Assembly (NCBI RefSeq): GCF_023721815.1
Contig: NZ_JAMDLI010000002.1
Span: 62,001-126,000, forward strand
DNA from: Pleomorphomonas sp. JP5
GTDB lineage: Bacteria; Pseudomonadota; Alphaproteobacteria; Rhizobiales; Pleomorphomonadaceae
DNA length: 64,000 bases
Direction: 5' to 3'
Shown piece after piece: positions 8,969 through 18,791 of this stretch. A model generated the notes under the pieces. The model did no database searches. It worked only from the letters and a program-made list of their open reading frames with translations, and was not told where the DNA came from. Both the position numbers and the translations under genes were made by a program. Numbering within the stretch: the stretch's first letter is position 1; every line of letters begins with the position of its first letter.

Positions 8969-9370
8969 ATGAGCAGACTTTTCCTTTCCGCCTCGCTCGG
9001 CGTCGCGATGGCATTGTCGTCGGTTGCAAGCGGCTTCGCCGCGACTACGGCGACCGGCCTTATCAGCGAGCTTCAGGGTACCGGCGTCAACACCGCTCTG
9101 GTGACCGCGGCTCAAAGTTCCTGCTCCTCCGGAAGCTCTTCCCAGTGCATTCAGGCACTTCAGACCCTTTTGAGGGCCCTGCCCGCCAACCTTCCCCCCG
9201 CTGTGGTGGCTCAGGTGACCGAGTATGTGACGACGACCGCCGGTAGCCGCGCCGACGTCGTGGCGAGCCCCCAGCTGGTCAGCCTCAACAACACGCTCGA
9301 CTCACTCGGTGCGTCTCAGGTCACGGGCTCTGTGACTCCCGATGACGGCGCTGCGAGCCCCGGCGGCTGA
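8969..9370 (+). CDS. Small secreted protein of unknown function
   Basis: 133 residues. Residues 1 to about 25 are a Sec signal peptide (MSRLFLSASLGVAMALSSVA, ending FAA). The mature protein is Ala/Ser/Thr-rich and ends GAASPGG. It has two cysteines close together (SCSSGSSSQC) that could form a disulfide. AGGAGA 6 nt before the ATG and a strong terminator behind it mark it as a discrete transcription unit. I do not recognise the family. The position between the cysteine peptidase and the tyrosine autokinase hints at a matrix or surface role, which is inference. Confidence 0.75.
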   Translation: MSRLFLSASLGVAMALSSVASGFAATTATGLISELQGTGVNTALVTAAQSSCSSGSSSQCIQALQTLLRALPANLPPAVVAQVTEYVTTTAGSRADVVASPQLVSLNNTLDSLGASQVTGSVTPDDGAASPGG

Positions 9371-9412
9371 TTGAGTTTGCCGCTGCGAGAACAGGGCATG
9401 CATGCCATCTCG

Positions 9413-9451
9413 AAAACCGTGGTTCTCGAAATACAGAGCCACGGTTTTTTT
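9413..9451 (+). terminator. Rho-independent terminator
   Basis: Perfect 10-bp stem AAAACCGTGG / CCACGGTTTT with a 16-nt loop and a continuous run of seven T. It ends the small secreted protein transcript. Confidence 0.9.
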
Positions 9452-9656
9452 GTATCGGCCTGTTGGGTTTGGGCTAGCGCTGAGTTTACGCTGGCAAGAG
9501 GTCCCCATCATGCAGGGGCGAGCCTTGTTCGTGTGGGACTAGATTTCGCGTACCTCTCGCGCGACAGCGCCGCATTTCGCTCGGCATAGCTTGGTCGGCG
9601 GCGCGATTTCGGTCATAGTGATCGCGCGTGAGTAGATTCAAGGAAGTTTTCTCCAA

Positions 9657-11813
9657 ATGGATTCATCCGAGTTCGATGTTCGCAACGCAATTGGTCTCGT
9701 TCGACGCCAGATTTGGCTCATTCTTTCAACTGTTCTGATTATTGTCGGCTTGGCAGCCGTCTATGTTTTCCTGCAGACACCGACTTATACCGCGTCGACG
9801 CTGATCCTGGTCGATCCGCGGGCGAAGAACGCCCTCGACCCGGAAAGCCAGATGTCGCTTCTGCCCACGGACAATGCGCGGGTTGAAAGCGAAGTCGAGA
9901 TTCTGAAATCGCCGTCGACCCAGATCGAGGCGATTTCTCGTCTGGACCTTATCAAGGACCCGGAGTTCGGCGTCAAGCTGAGTACCGCCGATCGCTTGAT
10001 GGTCTTCTTCAAGCTCAAGACGATGGAGAACCTGCTGGCCGATACCGATGCCCAGCTGCGAGCGGTCCTGACCCGCTTCTCCGAGAATATCACCATCGCC
10101 CGGCGTGGCCTGACCTACGTCATCAGCGTCTCGGCCACCTCGGCAGACCCGGCCAAGGCGGCGCTGATCGCCAACACGCTGTCATCGACCTATATTGACG
10201 CCCAGGTCGACGCCAAGATCTCCAACGCCCTCAGCGTACGCGACGCGCTCAACCGCCGTCTCGCCCAGGCCTCTACGACCATCAACCAGACCGAGAACCG
10301 CATCGACGCTTTCGTCAACGAGAACATAGAGAAGGTCTCGAACGAAAGCACCCGCGCCGATATCTCCGCCATGCGCTCCAGCCTTGAGTCTCTCAAGGCC
10401 GAGAGCATATCGGCGCAGTCACTGCGGGCAAGCGTCGCTACCCTCGCCGCCAACAAGGATTGGGATGGTATCGCCGCCCAACTGCGATCGGACACGGTCA
10501 GCCAGATCAAGGCCGAGCGCGATAAGGTTCTTGCCGACATCGGCAATGTCGCGGCAGGCTCGACGCGGGAGAGCAACCTGCGCGCCAGCCTCGACAAGCT
10601 CGATAAGCGTTTGGCCGACCAAGTGAATGTCGAACTCGGCACACTCTCCGATCGCGTAAAGACAACACAGCAGGAGCAAGACCGGTTGCGGTCCTCGATC
10701 CGCGACACCGTCTTGTCCAGCAACCTCTCCAACGACGTCATGGTCAAGATCTACGAGCTCCAGCAGGAGTCGTCGGTCGCCAAGACGCTTTATCAGGATC
10801 TGTTGCAACGCCTGCGCGGCGTGGAAACGCAGGCCGACCTTCAGCTCGCCGACAGCCGCATCGTGTCCTCGGCTCTCCCCCCCGATGAGCCCAGCGCGCC
10901 GAAGACCAAGTTGATCCTGACCCTGGCGCTCGTTGCCGGCCTGGGTCTGGGCCTGGGATTGGCCTTCCTCAACGAGAACTTTATCGGTGGGTTCACGTCC
11001 GACCAGCAGTTCGAGGCGGTGCTCGGCGTGCCGGTCATCTCCTCCATTCCGCTGCTGTCGCGGGCCGGACGCTCGATCACCGAGAGATCGCAGGTGGCAA
11101 GCGAGCTTCTCGACCATCCACTGACCGCCTACAGCGAGTCGATCCGGCGGATCAGGCTCGGTCTTGAGAACATGCTGAGGCGCAAACTGCAGGACAAGGC
11201 CCGCGAGGGTGGGCTTATCATCATGGTCGGCTCGGCCATACCGGGTGAAGGCAAGACCACCACGGCCATTGCCATTGCCCGCGCCTTTGCAATGTCAGGC
11301 AAGCGCGTCCTGCTCGTCGACTGTGATCTGCGGCGGCCATCCGTTGCCCCGTCCCTGGAGTTGACGCCTGAAAACGGCCTTGCCGATTATCTGACGCTAT
11401 CGCTCGACTCCCAGTCGATCCGCCAGTTCGTCACCAAGGACAAGGTTCCGGGCCTCGATATGATCGTGGGAAAGAACAGCCACCGGACGTCGACCGACAG
11501 CCTTATCGAAACGGCCCAGTTCAACCTTCTGATGGAGCTCGCCAAGGAGAGGTTCGAGATCATCGTACTGGACACACCGCCGATCCTGCCGGTTGTCGAT
11601 GCCCAATACCTTGCGACCCGCGCCGACATCGTCACGCTGGTCGTTCACTGGGCTTCGACCTCCCAACGCGACGTCCGCTCGGCGATCAACGACCTCAGGA
11701 CCACAGCCGGCGAGGACCTGCCGATCGCAGCCGTGCTGTCCAAGGCCGAGCTCGGCGTTGGCTCCTATCGCAACAAGTACAACAGCTACTATTATTACGC
11801 GCCGGAAAGCTGA
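9657..11813 (+). CDS. Polysaccharide tyrosine autokinase / chain-length regulator (ExoP/Wzc-like)
   Basis: 718 residues. It starts with a Wzz domain (first membrane helix about residues 17-40), followed by a long periplasmic coiled-coil region with a GNVR-type end, and a second helix near 420-440. The C-terminal BY-kinase domain has Walker A GSAIPGEGKTT (525-535), Walker A' VLLVDCDLRRPS (about 552-563) and Walker B IIVLDTPP (about 636-643). The tail carries the autophosphorylated tyrosine cluster YRNKYNSYYYY. The protein controls polymer length and export of exopolysaccharide at the inner membrane. AAGGAAG precedes the start. No cognate phosphatase, Wzx or Wzy gene is adjacent. Confidence 0.93.
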   Translation: MDSSEFDVRNAIGLVRRQIWLILSTVLIIVGLAAVYVFLQTPTYTASTLILVDPRAKNALDPESQMSLLPTDNARVESEVEILKSPSTQIEAISRLDLIKDPEFGVKLSTADRLMVFFKLKTMENLLADTDAQLRAVLTRFSENITIARRGLTYVISVSATSADPAKAALIANTLSSTYIDAQVDAKISNALSVRDALNRRLAQASTTINQTENRIDAFVNENIEKVSNESTRADISAMRSSLESLKAESISAQSLRASVATLAANKDWDGIAAQLRSDTVSQIKAERDKVLADIGNVAAGSTRESNLRASLDKLDKRLADQVNVELGTLSDRVKTTQQEQDRLRSSIRDTVLSSNLSNDVMVKIYELQQESSVAKTLYQDLLQRLRGVETQADLQLADSRIVSSALPPDEPSAPKTKLILTLALVAGLGLGLGLAFLNENFIGGFTSDQQFEAVLGVPVISSIPLLSRAGRSITERSQVASELLDHPLTAYSESIRRIRLGLENMLRRKLQDKAREGGLIIMVGSAIPGEGKTTTAIAIARAFAMSGKRVLLVDCDLRRPSVAPSLELTPENGLADYLTLSLDSQSIRQFVTKDKVPGLDMIVGKNSHRTSTDSLIETAQFNLLMELAKERFEIIVLDTPPILPVVDAQYLATRADIVTLVVHWASTSQRDVRSAINDLRTTAGEDLPIAAVLSKAELGVGSYRNKYNSYYYYAPES

Positions 11814-11850
11814 CCCCGGTCAGCACCGTGTTTCGTGTCCAAGACACATG

Positions 11851-11881
11851 AAGCGGACGCCCCCGGGCGTTCGCTTTCCAT
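11851..11881 (+). terminator. Probable terminator after the autokinase gene
   Basis: 11-bp stem AAGCGGACGCC / GGCGTTCGCTT with one G-U pair and a 4-nt loop, 38 bp after the stop codon. The trailing sequence TCCATGTTTGG is only weakly T-rich. Confidence 0.55.
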
Positions 11882-11985
11882 GTTTGGCAGGCCATTTTTC
11901 CGAACGCCACGGACACCTCTCCTTCATTGACCTCCGGAACAACCCAGACTAGAGCTGATCATCCTCACGCTTGACGGAGCTGCCG

Positions 11986-13065
11986 GTGAAGCTTTTTCTG
12001 CCCTTGCTCGTCGCGTGTTCCATCGTCTCCTCGCCCCTACTGGCCGACGAGTCGTCGAACGCCGAAGGTCGCCCAGTCGCCATTCGCGTAACCACCGCCA
12101 AGCTGGAACCGTATGCCGAAACGTTGATTCTGACCGGCGAGATCCGCGCACGCGCGTCATCTCAGCTCTCGTTCCGCGTCTCCGGGCGGATTGCCGAACG
12201 CTTTGTCGGCGTTGGCGATCACGTGAAGGCTGGTGACCTCCTCGCACGCCTGGACCCCAGCCAGCAGCAAGCCGACGTCGCCAACGCCGAGGCGGCGCTG
12301 GCCGCTGCCGAAGCGGGAGCCCGTCAGGCCGCCTCGGCCTTCGACCGCCAGAAGTCCCTGCTCGACAAGGGGTTTACCACGCAGTCGGCATTCGATGCCG
12401 CCATGAAGGCAGTGCGAACGACCGCTGGCACGGTCGAGTCCGCGCAGGCGGCTCTCGATATTGCCCGCGCCAATCTCGCCTACACAGAACTTCGTGCCGA
12501 CACCGACGGCGCCGTCACTGCCCGGACCGCCGACGCCGGCGAGATTGCCGCCGCCGCTCGACCGATTTTCGTTATCGCCGACGACGGCCCGCGCGATGCC
12601 GTCTTCGATGTCTACGAGCAGCTGTTCCTGTCGATCAACGAACTGCCGGACATCACGGTCGGTCTCGTCAAGGACCCCTCCGTCACGGTGTCGGGCAAGG
12701 TGCGGGAGATTTCGCCGACCGTCGAGACGCGAACGGGCACCGTGCGCGTCAAGGTCGGCATCGGTACACCGCCGGCAGCCATGAGTCTCGGTGCTCCGGT
12801 TACCGGCCGCATCGAAGGGCGAAAGATCCTGGCGGTGCTTCTCCCGGCCAGCGCCTTGGCTGAGAAAGACGGGGCCGCGGCGGTTTGGGTCGTCGCCAGC
12901 GACGGCGCGAGCGCCGAGCTGCGCCCGATCGGCATCTCGGCCTACACGACCAAGGGCATAGTGGTCGAAACCGGCATCGCCGATGGAGACCGAGTCGTCA
13001 TCGAAGGCGGCAAGCTGCTTCGGCCCGGCGCCAAAGTGGAGATCGTCGGGGAGAAAGCGCCATGA
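11986..13065 (+). CDS. RND efflux periplasmic adaptor subunit 1
   Basis: 359-residue membrane fusion protein that bridges an RND pump to an outer-membrane channel. A signal peptide (KLFLPLLVACSIVSSPLLA) leads the mature protein. The lipoyl half-motifs (LTGEIRARASSQLSFRVSGRI and VGDHVKAGDLLARLD) flank an alanine-rich hairpin of about 90 residues. I choose the GTG at 11986 because GGAG lies 6 nt upstream; a TTG at 11971 is in frame. Its stop overlaps the next ATG (ATGA), so translation is coupled. Confidence 0.9.
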   Translation: MKLFLPLLVACSIVSSPLLADESSNAEGRPVAIRVTTAKLEPYAETLILTGEIRARASSQLSFRVSGRIAERFVGVGDHVKAGDLLARLDPSQQQADVANAEAALAAAEAGARQAASAFDRQKSLLDKGFTTQSAFDAAMKAVRTTAGTVESAQAALDIARANLAYTELRADTDGAVTARTADAGEIAAAARPIFVIADDGPRDAVFDVYEQLFLSINELPDITVGLVKDPSVTVSGKVREISPTVETRTGTVRVKVGIGTPPAAMSLGAPVTGRIEGRKILAVLLPASALAEKDGAAAVWVVASDGASAELRPIGISAYTTKGIVVETGIADGDRVVIEGGKLLRPGAKVEIVGEKAP

Positions 13066-14177
13066 CCCGCGGCTGGTTCCTCGCCGTTTTCGCTTGTTTG
13101 GCACTTTCCGCTTGTCAGGAGGAGACGGCGCCTCCACCGCCCGTGCGGCCCATTCTATCGGCCAGAGTGGCGGTCGCTACCGCCGGTCAGCAGTCCTTCG
13201 TCGGAACGGTCGAAGCGCGCGACAAGGTCGATCTGGGCTTCCAGGTGCTCGGCCGGCTGCTGACGAGGACCGTCGACGTCGGCGACACGGTCCGTTCCGG
13301 CGAGGTCATCGCCACCATCGACGCCACCACGCTCGATCTCTCCGTCCGATCAGCCGAGGCCGCGCTCGGCAACCGACGGGCAGAACGCGAAAATGCGGCC
13401 ATGACCGTTGCCCGCGTCGAGGCACTTCGAGACAGCGGAACCGTGGCGGAAGCCAGCCTGGAAGATGCCCGAGCGGCCTTTGACGCCGCGGACGCCGCCG
13501 TTCGCCAAGCGGAGGCAAATCTCGCCAAGGCACGAGACGCCCTGGGCTATGCCGAGCTCAGAGCTGGTTTTGCCGGCGTCGTCACCGCGACAGGCGCCGA
13601 GCCCGGCCAAACGGTGGCGGCCGGCGAAAGCATCGTCACCATCGCCAAGCCCGACCCCCGCGACGCCGTCATCGACGTGCCCGACTGGCTGGTGGGCACC
13701 CTCTCCCCAGCCGCCCCTTTCGTTGTCGCGCCACAGATCGCCCCCGACCAGGCAATCGTCGGTCAGCTCAGGGAAATCGCACCGGACGCCGACCCCCTTA
13801 CCCGCACCCGCCGTCTCAAGATCGCCCTGTCGGAGCCCCCCAGCCTGTTCCGCCTCGGCTCCACCGTCGAGGTTCGGGCCGACCAGCGGGCTAGCCAGAC
13901 CATCACCCTCCCTGAGACGGCCGTGTTTACTCATGACGGCGAGGCCTTTGTCTGGGTCGTCTCGGTCGACGAAGCAAGCCGCGATGCGCGGCGCGAAGGC
14001 ACCGTCGCCCAGAGACAAGTGACCACCGCACCAGCCGACCAAGGACACCTCCGCATCGTCTCAGGGCTTTCGGCCGGCGAACGGGTTGCGATCGCGGGCG
14101 TTCATAGCCTCCAGGACGGTCAGAAGGTCATCGTGCCGGCGAACGGCGCAGGGGGCACCGAGGGAGACGCACTGTGA
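13062..14177 (+). CDS. RND efflux periplasmic adaptor subunit 2 (lipoprotein)
   Basis: 371 residues. The N-terminus WFLAVFACLALSAC ends in a lipobox, so this adaptor is probably lipid-anchored, unlike adaptor 1. The mature part repeats the adaptor plan: GTVEARDKVDLGFQVLGRL, VGDTVRSGEVIATID, a coiled-coil hairpin, then a barrel domain. The gene begins inside the previous stop and its own stop overlaps the GTG of the pump gene. Two consecutive adaptors for one pump are known in several RND operons and suggest a hetero-oligomeric adaptor ring. Confidence 0.9.
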   Translation: MTRGWFLAVFACLALSACQEETAPPPPVRPILSARVAVATAGQQSFVGTVEARDKVDLGFQVLGRLLTRTVDVGDTVRSGEVIATIDATTLDLSVRSAEAALGNRRAERENAAMTVARVEALRDSGTVAEASLEDARAAFDAADAAVRQAEANLAKARDALGYAELRAGFAGVVTATGAEPGQTVAAGESIVTIAKPDPRDAVIDVPDWLVGTLSPAAPFVVAPQIAPDQAIVGQLREIAPDADPLTRTRRLKIALSEPPSLFRLGSTVEVRADQRASQTITLPETAVFTHDGEAFVWVVSVDEASRDARREGTVAQRQVTTAPADQGHLRIVSGLSAGERVAIAGVHSLQDGQKVIVPANGAGGTEGDAL

Positions 14178-17100
14178 AGAGGTTCAATCTCTCGGACTGG
14201 TCGCTCGATCACAAGTCCCTCGTCTGGTACTTCATGATCGTCTTCACGCTGTTCGGCGTGTTCTCCTACATCAATCTCGGCCGGGAGGAGGATCCCTCCT
14301 TCACCATCAAGACCATGGTCGTGCAGGCTTATTGGCCCGGCGCCTCGGTCACCGAGATGACCCAACAGGTCACCGATCGCATCGAGAAGAAGCTGCAGGA
14401 GCTGCCGAACCTCGATTTCACGCGCAACCTGACACGCCCCGGCGTCACCACGGTCTTCGTCAATCTGCGCAATGACACCAAGGCGGCCGACGTCGACGGC
14501 ACCTGGGTGCGGGTGCGCAATCTCGTCTCCGACATTCGCGCCGAGCTGCCGGACGGCGTGGTCGGCCCCTTCTTCAACGACGACTTCGGCGACGTCTACG
14601 GTAACATCTACGCTCTCACCGCCGACGGCTTCACGCCGCGCCAGTTGCGCGATTATGCAGAGGCCATTCGAACCCGCATCCTGTCCGTCGAGAACGTCGG
14701 CAAGGTCGACATCGTCGGCGCCGAGGACGAGGTGATCTACCTCGAGTTCTCGCCGCGCCAACTCGCCGCCTATGGTGTCGACGAGAAGGCGGTGCTGCAG
14801 ACCCTCGCCGAACAGAACGCCGTCAATCCCTCCGGCACCATCGAAACCGGCTCCGAGCGCGTATCCGTGCGGGTATCGGGCGAGTTCCGGTCCGAAAAGA
14901 GCATCGAGGCGGTCAACCTCCGCGTCAACGGCCGGTTCTTCCGCTTGTCCGACGTGGCAAAGATCACGCGAGGCTATGCTGACCCGCCGGCGGAACTGTT
15001 CCGCTACAACGGCGAGCCGGCCATAGGCATCGCCATAGGCATGCGGGCAGGCGCCAACCTTCTGAAGTTTGGCGATGCGCTTCGGGCCGAGATGACGAAG
15101 ATCGAGGCGGAACTGCCGATCGGCATCACCGTGCACCAGGTTGCCGACCAGCCCAAGCTTGTTGAGAAGGCCGTGTCCGGCTTCACACAGGCGCTGTTCG
15201 AGGCGGTCGCCATCGTTCTTTTGGTCAGTTTCGTCAGTCTCGGCCTCCGAGCCGGCGTGGTGGTGGCCTTGTCCATCCCCCTGGTGCTCGCCATTACCTT
15301 CATGGTGATGGAAGCGTCGGCCATCTCGCTGCAACGCGTGTCGCTCGGCGCACTGATCATCGCCCTCGGCCTTTTGGTCGATGACGCGATGATCGCCGTC
15401 GAGATGATGGTCGCGCGACTCGAAAAGGGCGATTCTCTCAGGAAGGCGGCCACCGCCGTCTACACCTCCACCGCCTTTCCGATGCTGACCGGCACGCTGG
15501 TCACGGTGGCCGGCTTCATTCCCGTCGGCCTCAACTCGTCGATGGCCGGCGAATTTACCTTCACCATGTTCGTCGTCATCGCCGTGTCGCTTCTCGTTTC
15601 CTGGATCGTGGCCGTCGTGTTCACGCCGCTGATCGGCGTCACGGTGCTGCCGGCGAAGCTGAAGCACCAGAAACCTGAGAAAACCCGCTTTACAAGAGGG
15701 TTCGAGCGCCTGCTCGTTCTCGGTCTCCGCAACCGCCTCATCGTCATCGGCCTGACCCTCCTTGCCTTCGGGGCCTCGCTCTATGGCCTCACCCACGTCC
15801 AGCAGCAGTTCTTCCCCGACAGCGACCGCTCCGAGCTGATCGTCGATTTCACGTTGCCTCAGAACGCCGCCATCGAAGAGACGGGGCGGGTGATCTCCCG
15901 CTTCGAGCAGGACATGCTGGCCGGCAAGGACGGCGTCGATCACTGGTCGTCCTATATCGGTCGCGGCGCAGTGCGCTTCCTGCTGACCTTCGACCAGGAA
16001 CCCGCCGCCCCCTACTTTGGCCAGATCGTCGTCGTCACGCGCGACGAGGAGACGCGCAATCGCCTCAAGTCGGAGTTTTCCAACTATCTCCACCGCACGT
16101 TCCCCGGCGTCGACAGCTTCGTCCGTCTCCTGGAAATCGGGCCGCCGGTCGGGCGACCCGTCGCCTACCGCCTTTCGGGCCCGGACATCGGGAGCGTGCG
16201 GGAGGCAGCCGGCCGGCTCGCCGCGATTGTCGCGACCAATCCTCACGTCAGCAATGTCGCGGCCGACTGGGGCGAGCCCGGACGGGTCGTCAAGGTCGAC
16301 GTCATGCAGGACAAGGCGCGCCTGCTCGGCGTTTCCTCGCAGGATATCTCCAACGCGCTCTACAGCATCATCGGCGGCGCGACCGTCACCAAGATCCGCG
16401 ACGACATCTACCAGATCGACGTCATCGGACGCGCCGTCCCCGAAGAGCGCAACTCCATCGAGACCCTCAAGAACCTCCAGCTCGCCACGCAGACTGGATC
16501 GAGCGTGCCGCTCGCCGCCGTCGCCAACCTGCATTATGAGCTTGAGCAGCCGGTGGTCTGGAGTCGCAACCGCCTGCCAACCGTCACCGTCAAGGCGGCG
16601 CGAGCCGACGCAACCCAGGCAGACACCATCGTCGATCAGCTACGGCCTGATATCGACGCCTTCGCCGCCACTCTGCCAGCCGGCTACAAGGTGGTAACCG
16701 CCGGCTCGGCCGAAGAGTCGCAGAAAGCGATGGCGCCGATCGTCGACGTCGTACCGTTGATGGCCTTCATCATGCTCACGGTGCTGATGATCCAGCTCCA
16801 GAGCTTCAGTCGCCTGGTGCTGGTGGTGGCGGTTGCTCCGCTGGCGCTGATCGGCGTTGTGGCAGCGCTTCTGCCGACGGGTGCTCCACTCGGCTTCGTC
16901 GCCATCCTCGGCGTGCTGGCGCTGATCGGCATCCTCATCCGGAACTCCGTGATCCTGGTCGACCAGATCGAGCGGTTGCGGGCCGAAGGCATGCCGGCAT
17001 GGAACGCCGTGATCGAAGCGACCGGCCATCGCTTCCGGCCCATCGTACTGACGGCGCTGGCCGCCAGCCTCGGCCTCATTCCGATCGCCAACGAGGTGTT

Positions 17101-17245
17101 CTGGCAACCGATGGCCTTCGCCATGATGGGCGGCATCATCGTCGGCACGGCGTTGACGCTGATCTTTCTGCCGGCTCTCTATGTCACCTGGTTCCGCATC
17201 CGGGAGGAGAAGGTTGAGGAACCGGCGGAAACTCCAGCGACCTGA
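14174..17245 (+). CDS. RND efflux transporter permease
   Basis: 1023 residues of the AcrB superfamily, hydrophobic-and-amphiphilic exporter branch. It is a proton-driven inner-membrane pump. There are two similar halves, each with a large periplasmic loop. The proton-relay aspartates lie in GLLVDDAMIAVEMM (TM4) and the second-half signature is LALIGILIRNSVILVDQIE. It starts with GTG overlapping the preceding stop. No outer-membrane factor (TolC-like) or regulator gene is adjacent, so the channel must come from elsewhere. Substrates are unknown. Confidence 0.92.
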   Translation: MKRFNLSDWSLDHKSLVWYFMIVFTLFGVFSYINLGREEDPSFTIKTMVVQAYWPGASVTEMTQQVTDRIEKKLQELPNLDFTRNLTRPGVTTVFVNLRNDTKAADVDGTWVRVRNLVSDIRAELPDGVVGPFFNDDFGDVYGNIYALTADGFTPRQLRDYAEAIRTRILSVENVGKVDIVGAEDEVIYLEFSPRQLAAYGVDEKAVLQTLAEQNAVNPSGTIETGSERVSVRVSGEFRSEKSIEAVNLRVNGRFFRLSDVAKITRGYADPPAELFRYNGEPAIGIAIGMRAGANLLKFGDALRAEMTKIEAELPIGITVHQVADQPKLVEKAVSGFTQALFEAVAIVLLVSFVSLGLRAGVVVALSIPLVLAITFMVMEASAISLQRVSLGALIIALGLLVDDAMIAVEMMVARLEKGDSLRKAATAVYTSTAFPMLTGTLVTVAGFIPVGLNSSMAGEFTFTMFVVIAVSLLVSWIVAVVFTPLIGVTVLPAKLKHQKPEKTRFTRGFERLLVLGLRNRLIVIGLTLLAFGASLYGLTHVQQQFFPDSDRSELIVDFTLPQNAAIEETGRVISRFEQDMLAGKDGVDHWSSYIGRGAVRFLLTFDQEPAAPYFGQIVVVTRDEETRNRLKSEFSNYLHRTFPGVDSFVRLLEIGPPVGRPVAYRLSGPDIGSVREAAGRLAAIVATNPHVSNVAADWGEPGRVVKVDVMQDKARLLGVSSQDISNALYSIIGGATVTKIRDDIYQIDVIGRAVPEERNSIETLKNLQLATQTGSSVPLAAVANLHYELEQPVVWSRNRLPTVTVKAARADATQADTIVDQLRPDIDAFAATLPAGYKVVTAGSAEESQKAMAPIVDVVPLMAFIMLTVLMIQLQSFSRLVLVVAVAPLALIGVVAALLPTGAPLGFVAILGVLALIGILIRNSVILVDQIERLRAEGMPAWNAVIEATGHRFRPIVLTALAASLGLIPIANEVFWQPMAFAMMGGIIVGTALTLIFLPALYVTWFRIREEKVEEPAETPAT

Positions 17246-17247
17246 CT

Positions 17248-17997
17248 TCAGATCGAAAGCGTCGGACGGAAGGCATCGCGGATCGCCTCGATCGCTGCTA
17301 TGCGGCGAATTTCCGCCTCTACGAAGGCATCGTCCCTGAGACGCGCCGGACGCTCGATGGAGAGGCGGGCGACGATCCGGCCTGGCCGGCCCGACAGAAC
17401 AATGGCCTCGTCGGCCAGCCGGACCGCCTCTGACAGGTCGTGCGTCACCAGCACGATCGTCACGCCGCGCTCCTGGGCATCCAGGCGGACGAGTTGCTGC
17501 ATCTCGCGCGACAGGCCGACGTCGAGCGCCGAAAAGGCTTCGTCGAGCAGCAGCAGGTCGGGCTCGACGGCGAGGGCGCGCGCCAGCGACACCCGTTTCT
17601 TCATGCCGCCGGACAGCTGATGCGGATAGAGCCCGGCATCGCCGTGGCCGAGGCCCACCTTGACCAACATCGATCGTGCCCGAGAGAGCCGGTCGGCGCG
17701 GACCAGACGCGTTCCGGCAAGGCCGAAGGCAACGTTGCCGCGCGCCGTCCGCCAGGGCAACAGGAGCGGGTCCTGGAAGACGAAGGCAGGACGCTCGAAC
17801 GGGCGCTCGACACGACCGGCGTCGGGGGCCAGAAGACCGCCCAGGATATGAAGCAGCGTCGTCTTGCCGCCCCCAGACGGACCGAGAATGGCAAGGACAC
17901 TCCCCCTCGGCACCCGAATCTCGATGTCGTCGAGCACCCTCACGCCGGCAAAGCCGTGCCCGACGCCACTTGCCGAGAGAGCGTCCTCCTGGCTCAT
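17248..17997 (-). CDS. ABC transporter ATP-binding protein (NitT/TauT type)
   Basis: 249 residues. Walker A GPSGGGKTTLL, signature LSGGMKKRVSLARAL, Walker B LLLLDEAFSALD and switch His in VLVTHDLSEA. The MKKR form of the signature fits the nitrate/sulfonate/taurine-type importer group. It starts at 17997 with GGAGAGG upstream, inside the stop of the permease gene (ATGA). It energises uptake by the permease and binding protein encoded just upstream. It converges on the RND operon with a 2-bp gap. Confidence 0.9.
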   Translation of the reverse strand: MSQEDALSASGVGHGFAGVRVLDDIEIRVPRGSVLAILGPSGGGKTTLLHILGGLLAPDAGRVERPFERPAFVFQDPLLLPWRTARGNVAFGLAGTRLVRADRLSRARSMLVKVGLGHGDAGLYPHQLSGGMKKRVSLARALAVEPDLLLLDEAFSALDVGLSREMQQLVRLDAQERGVTIVLVTHDLSEAVRLADEAIVLSGRPGRIVARLSIERPARLRDDAFVEAEIRRIAAIEAIRDAFRPTLSI

Positions 17998-18788
17998 GCC
18001 ACCTCTCCCGGCAGCCCACGCCGCCACGTCTCGAAATACCGGCGGACCGGCTCGATGACGAGGCGATCGACGACGAGCAGCAGGGCCACCACCACGATCA
18101 CCCAGGCCATGGTCTTGGCGGTATCGACTTCGGCGCGAGCCGCCGCCAGGCCGTCCCCGATGCCACCGGCGCCCGACAACAGCTCAGCCATCACCGCCAC
18201 CTTCCAGCTCATGGCGAGCGCCGTGCCGAGAGCCGGCAACAGATAGGAAAGCACATGCGGCAGATAGACGTCGGCGATCATCGCCCCTAACGGCACGCGA
18301 AAGGCACGAGCCATGGTGCGAAGCCCGCCGTCAACCGTGCGGGCGCCTTGCGTCGCCGCGGCGAACACCACCGGTCCCACGGCGACGGCCACCGAAAAGG
18401 TGGCGGCCAATCCCGATCCGCCGAACCAAAGAAGCGACAACACCACCCAGGCGATGGCCGGCACGCCGATCAGCATGGTGGCGATCGGTTGAAGCATGGC
18501 TCTCACCGGCATCGAACGACCGGCGATCCCACCCAGGAGCGAGCCGACCAGCGTCGCGACAAGAAAGCCCGAAAGAGCGTCCCGCGCGGTCGTGACGACG
18601 GCCGGCCACAGATCTCCACTGGCGGCAACATGCCCGAGGGCGGTTAGCGTCGACAGAGGCGACGGCAACACGAAATTGCCATAGGCGCGATGACCGATCT
18701 CCCACAGCGCCACGACGGCAGCGAGTCCCAGCGCTGCCCAGAGGCGTTCGCCACCGCCGACGTGCCCGCGCCAGAAGTTGTTCGCCAT
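17994..18788 (-). CDS. ABC transporter permease (NitT/TauT type)
   Basis: 264 residues with about six membrane helices. The cytoplasmic coupling loop is ARAFRVPLGAMIADVYLPHVLSYLLPAL (EAA-like). It is followed by the ATPase gene and preceded within 3 bp by the binding-protein gene, so the three form one operon transcribed leftwards. Confidence 0.9.
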   Translation of the reverse strand: MANNFWRGHVGGGERLWAALGLAAVVALWEIGHRAYGNFVLPSPLSTLTALGHVAASGDLWPAVVTTARDALSGFLVATLVGSLLGGIAGRSMPVRAMLQPIATMLIGVPAIAWVVLSLLWFGGSGLAATFSVAVAVGPVVFAAATQGARTVDGGLRTMARAFRVPLGAMIADVYLPHVLSYLLPALGTALAMSWKVAVMAELLSGAGGIGDGLAAARAEVDTAKTMAWVIVVVALLLVVDRLVIEPVRRYFETWRRGLPGEVA

Positions 18789-18791
18789 CTT

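Noticed and set aside
9371-9589. 72-codon frame after the small secreted protein gene
   Set aside because: It runs straight through the strong terminator at 9413-9451.
14120-16534. 804-codon minus-strand frame opposite the RND pump gene
   Set aside because: Shadow of the pump gene; no recognisable protein features.
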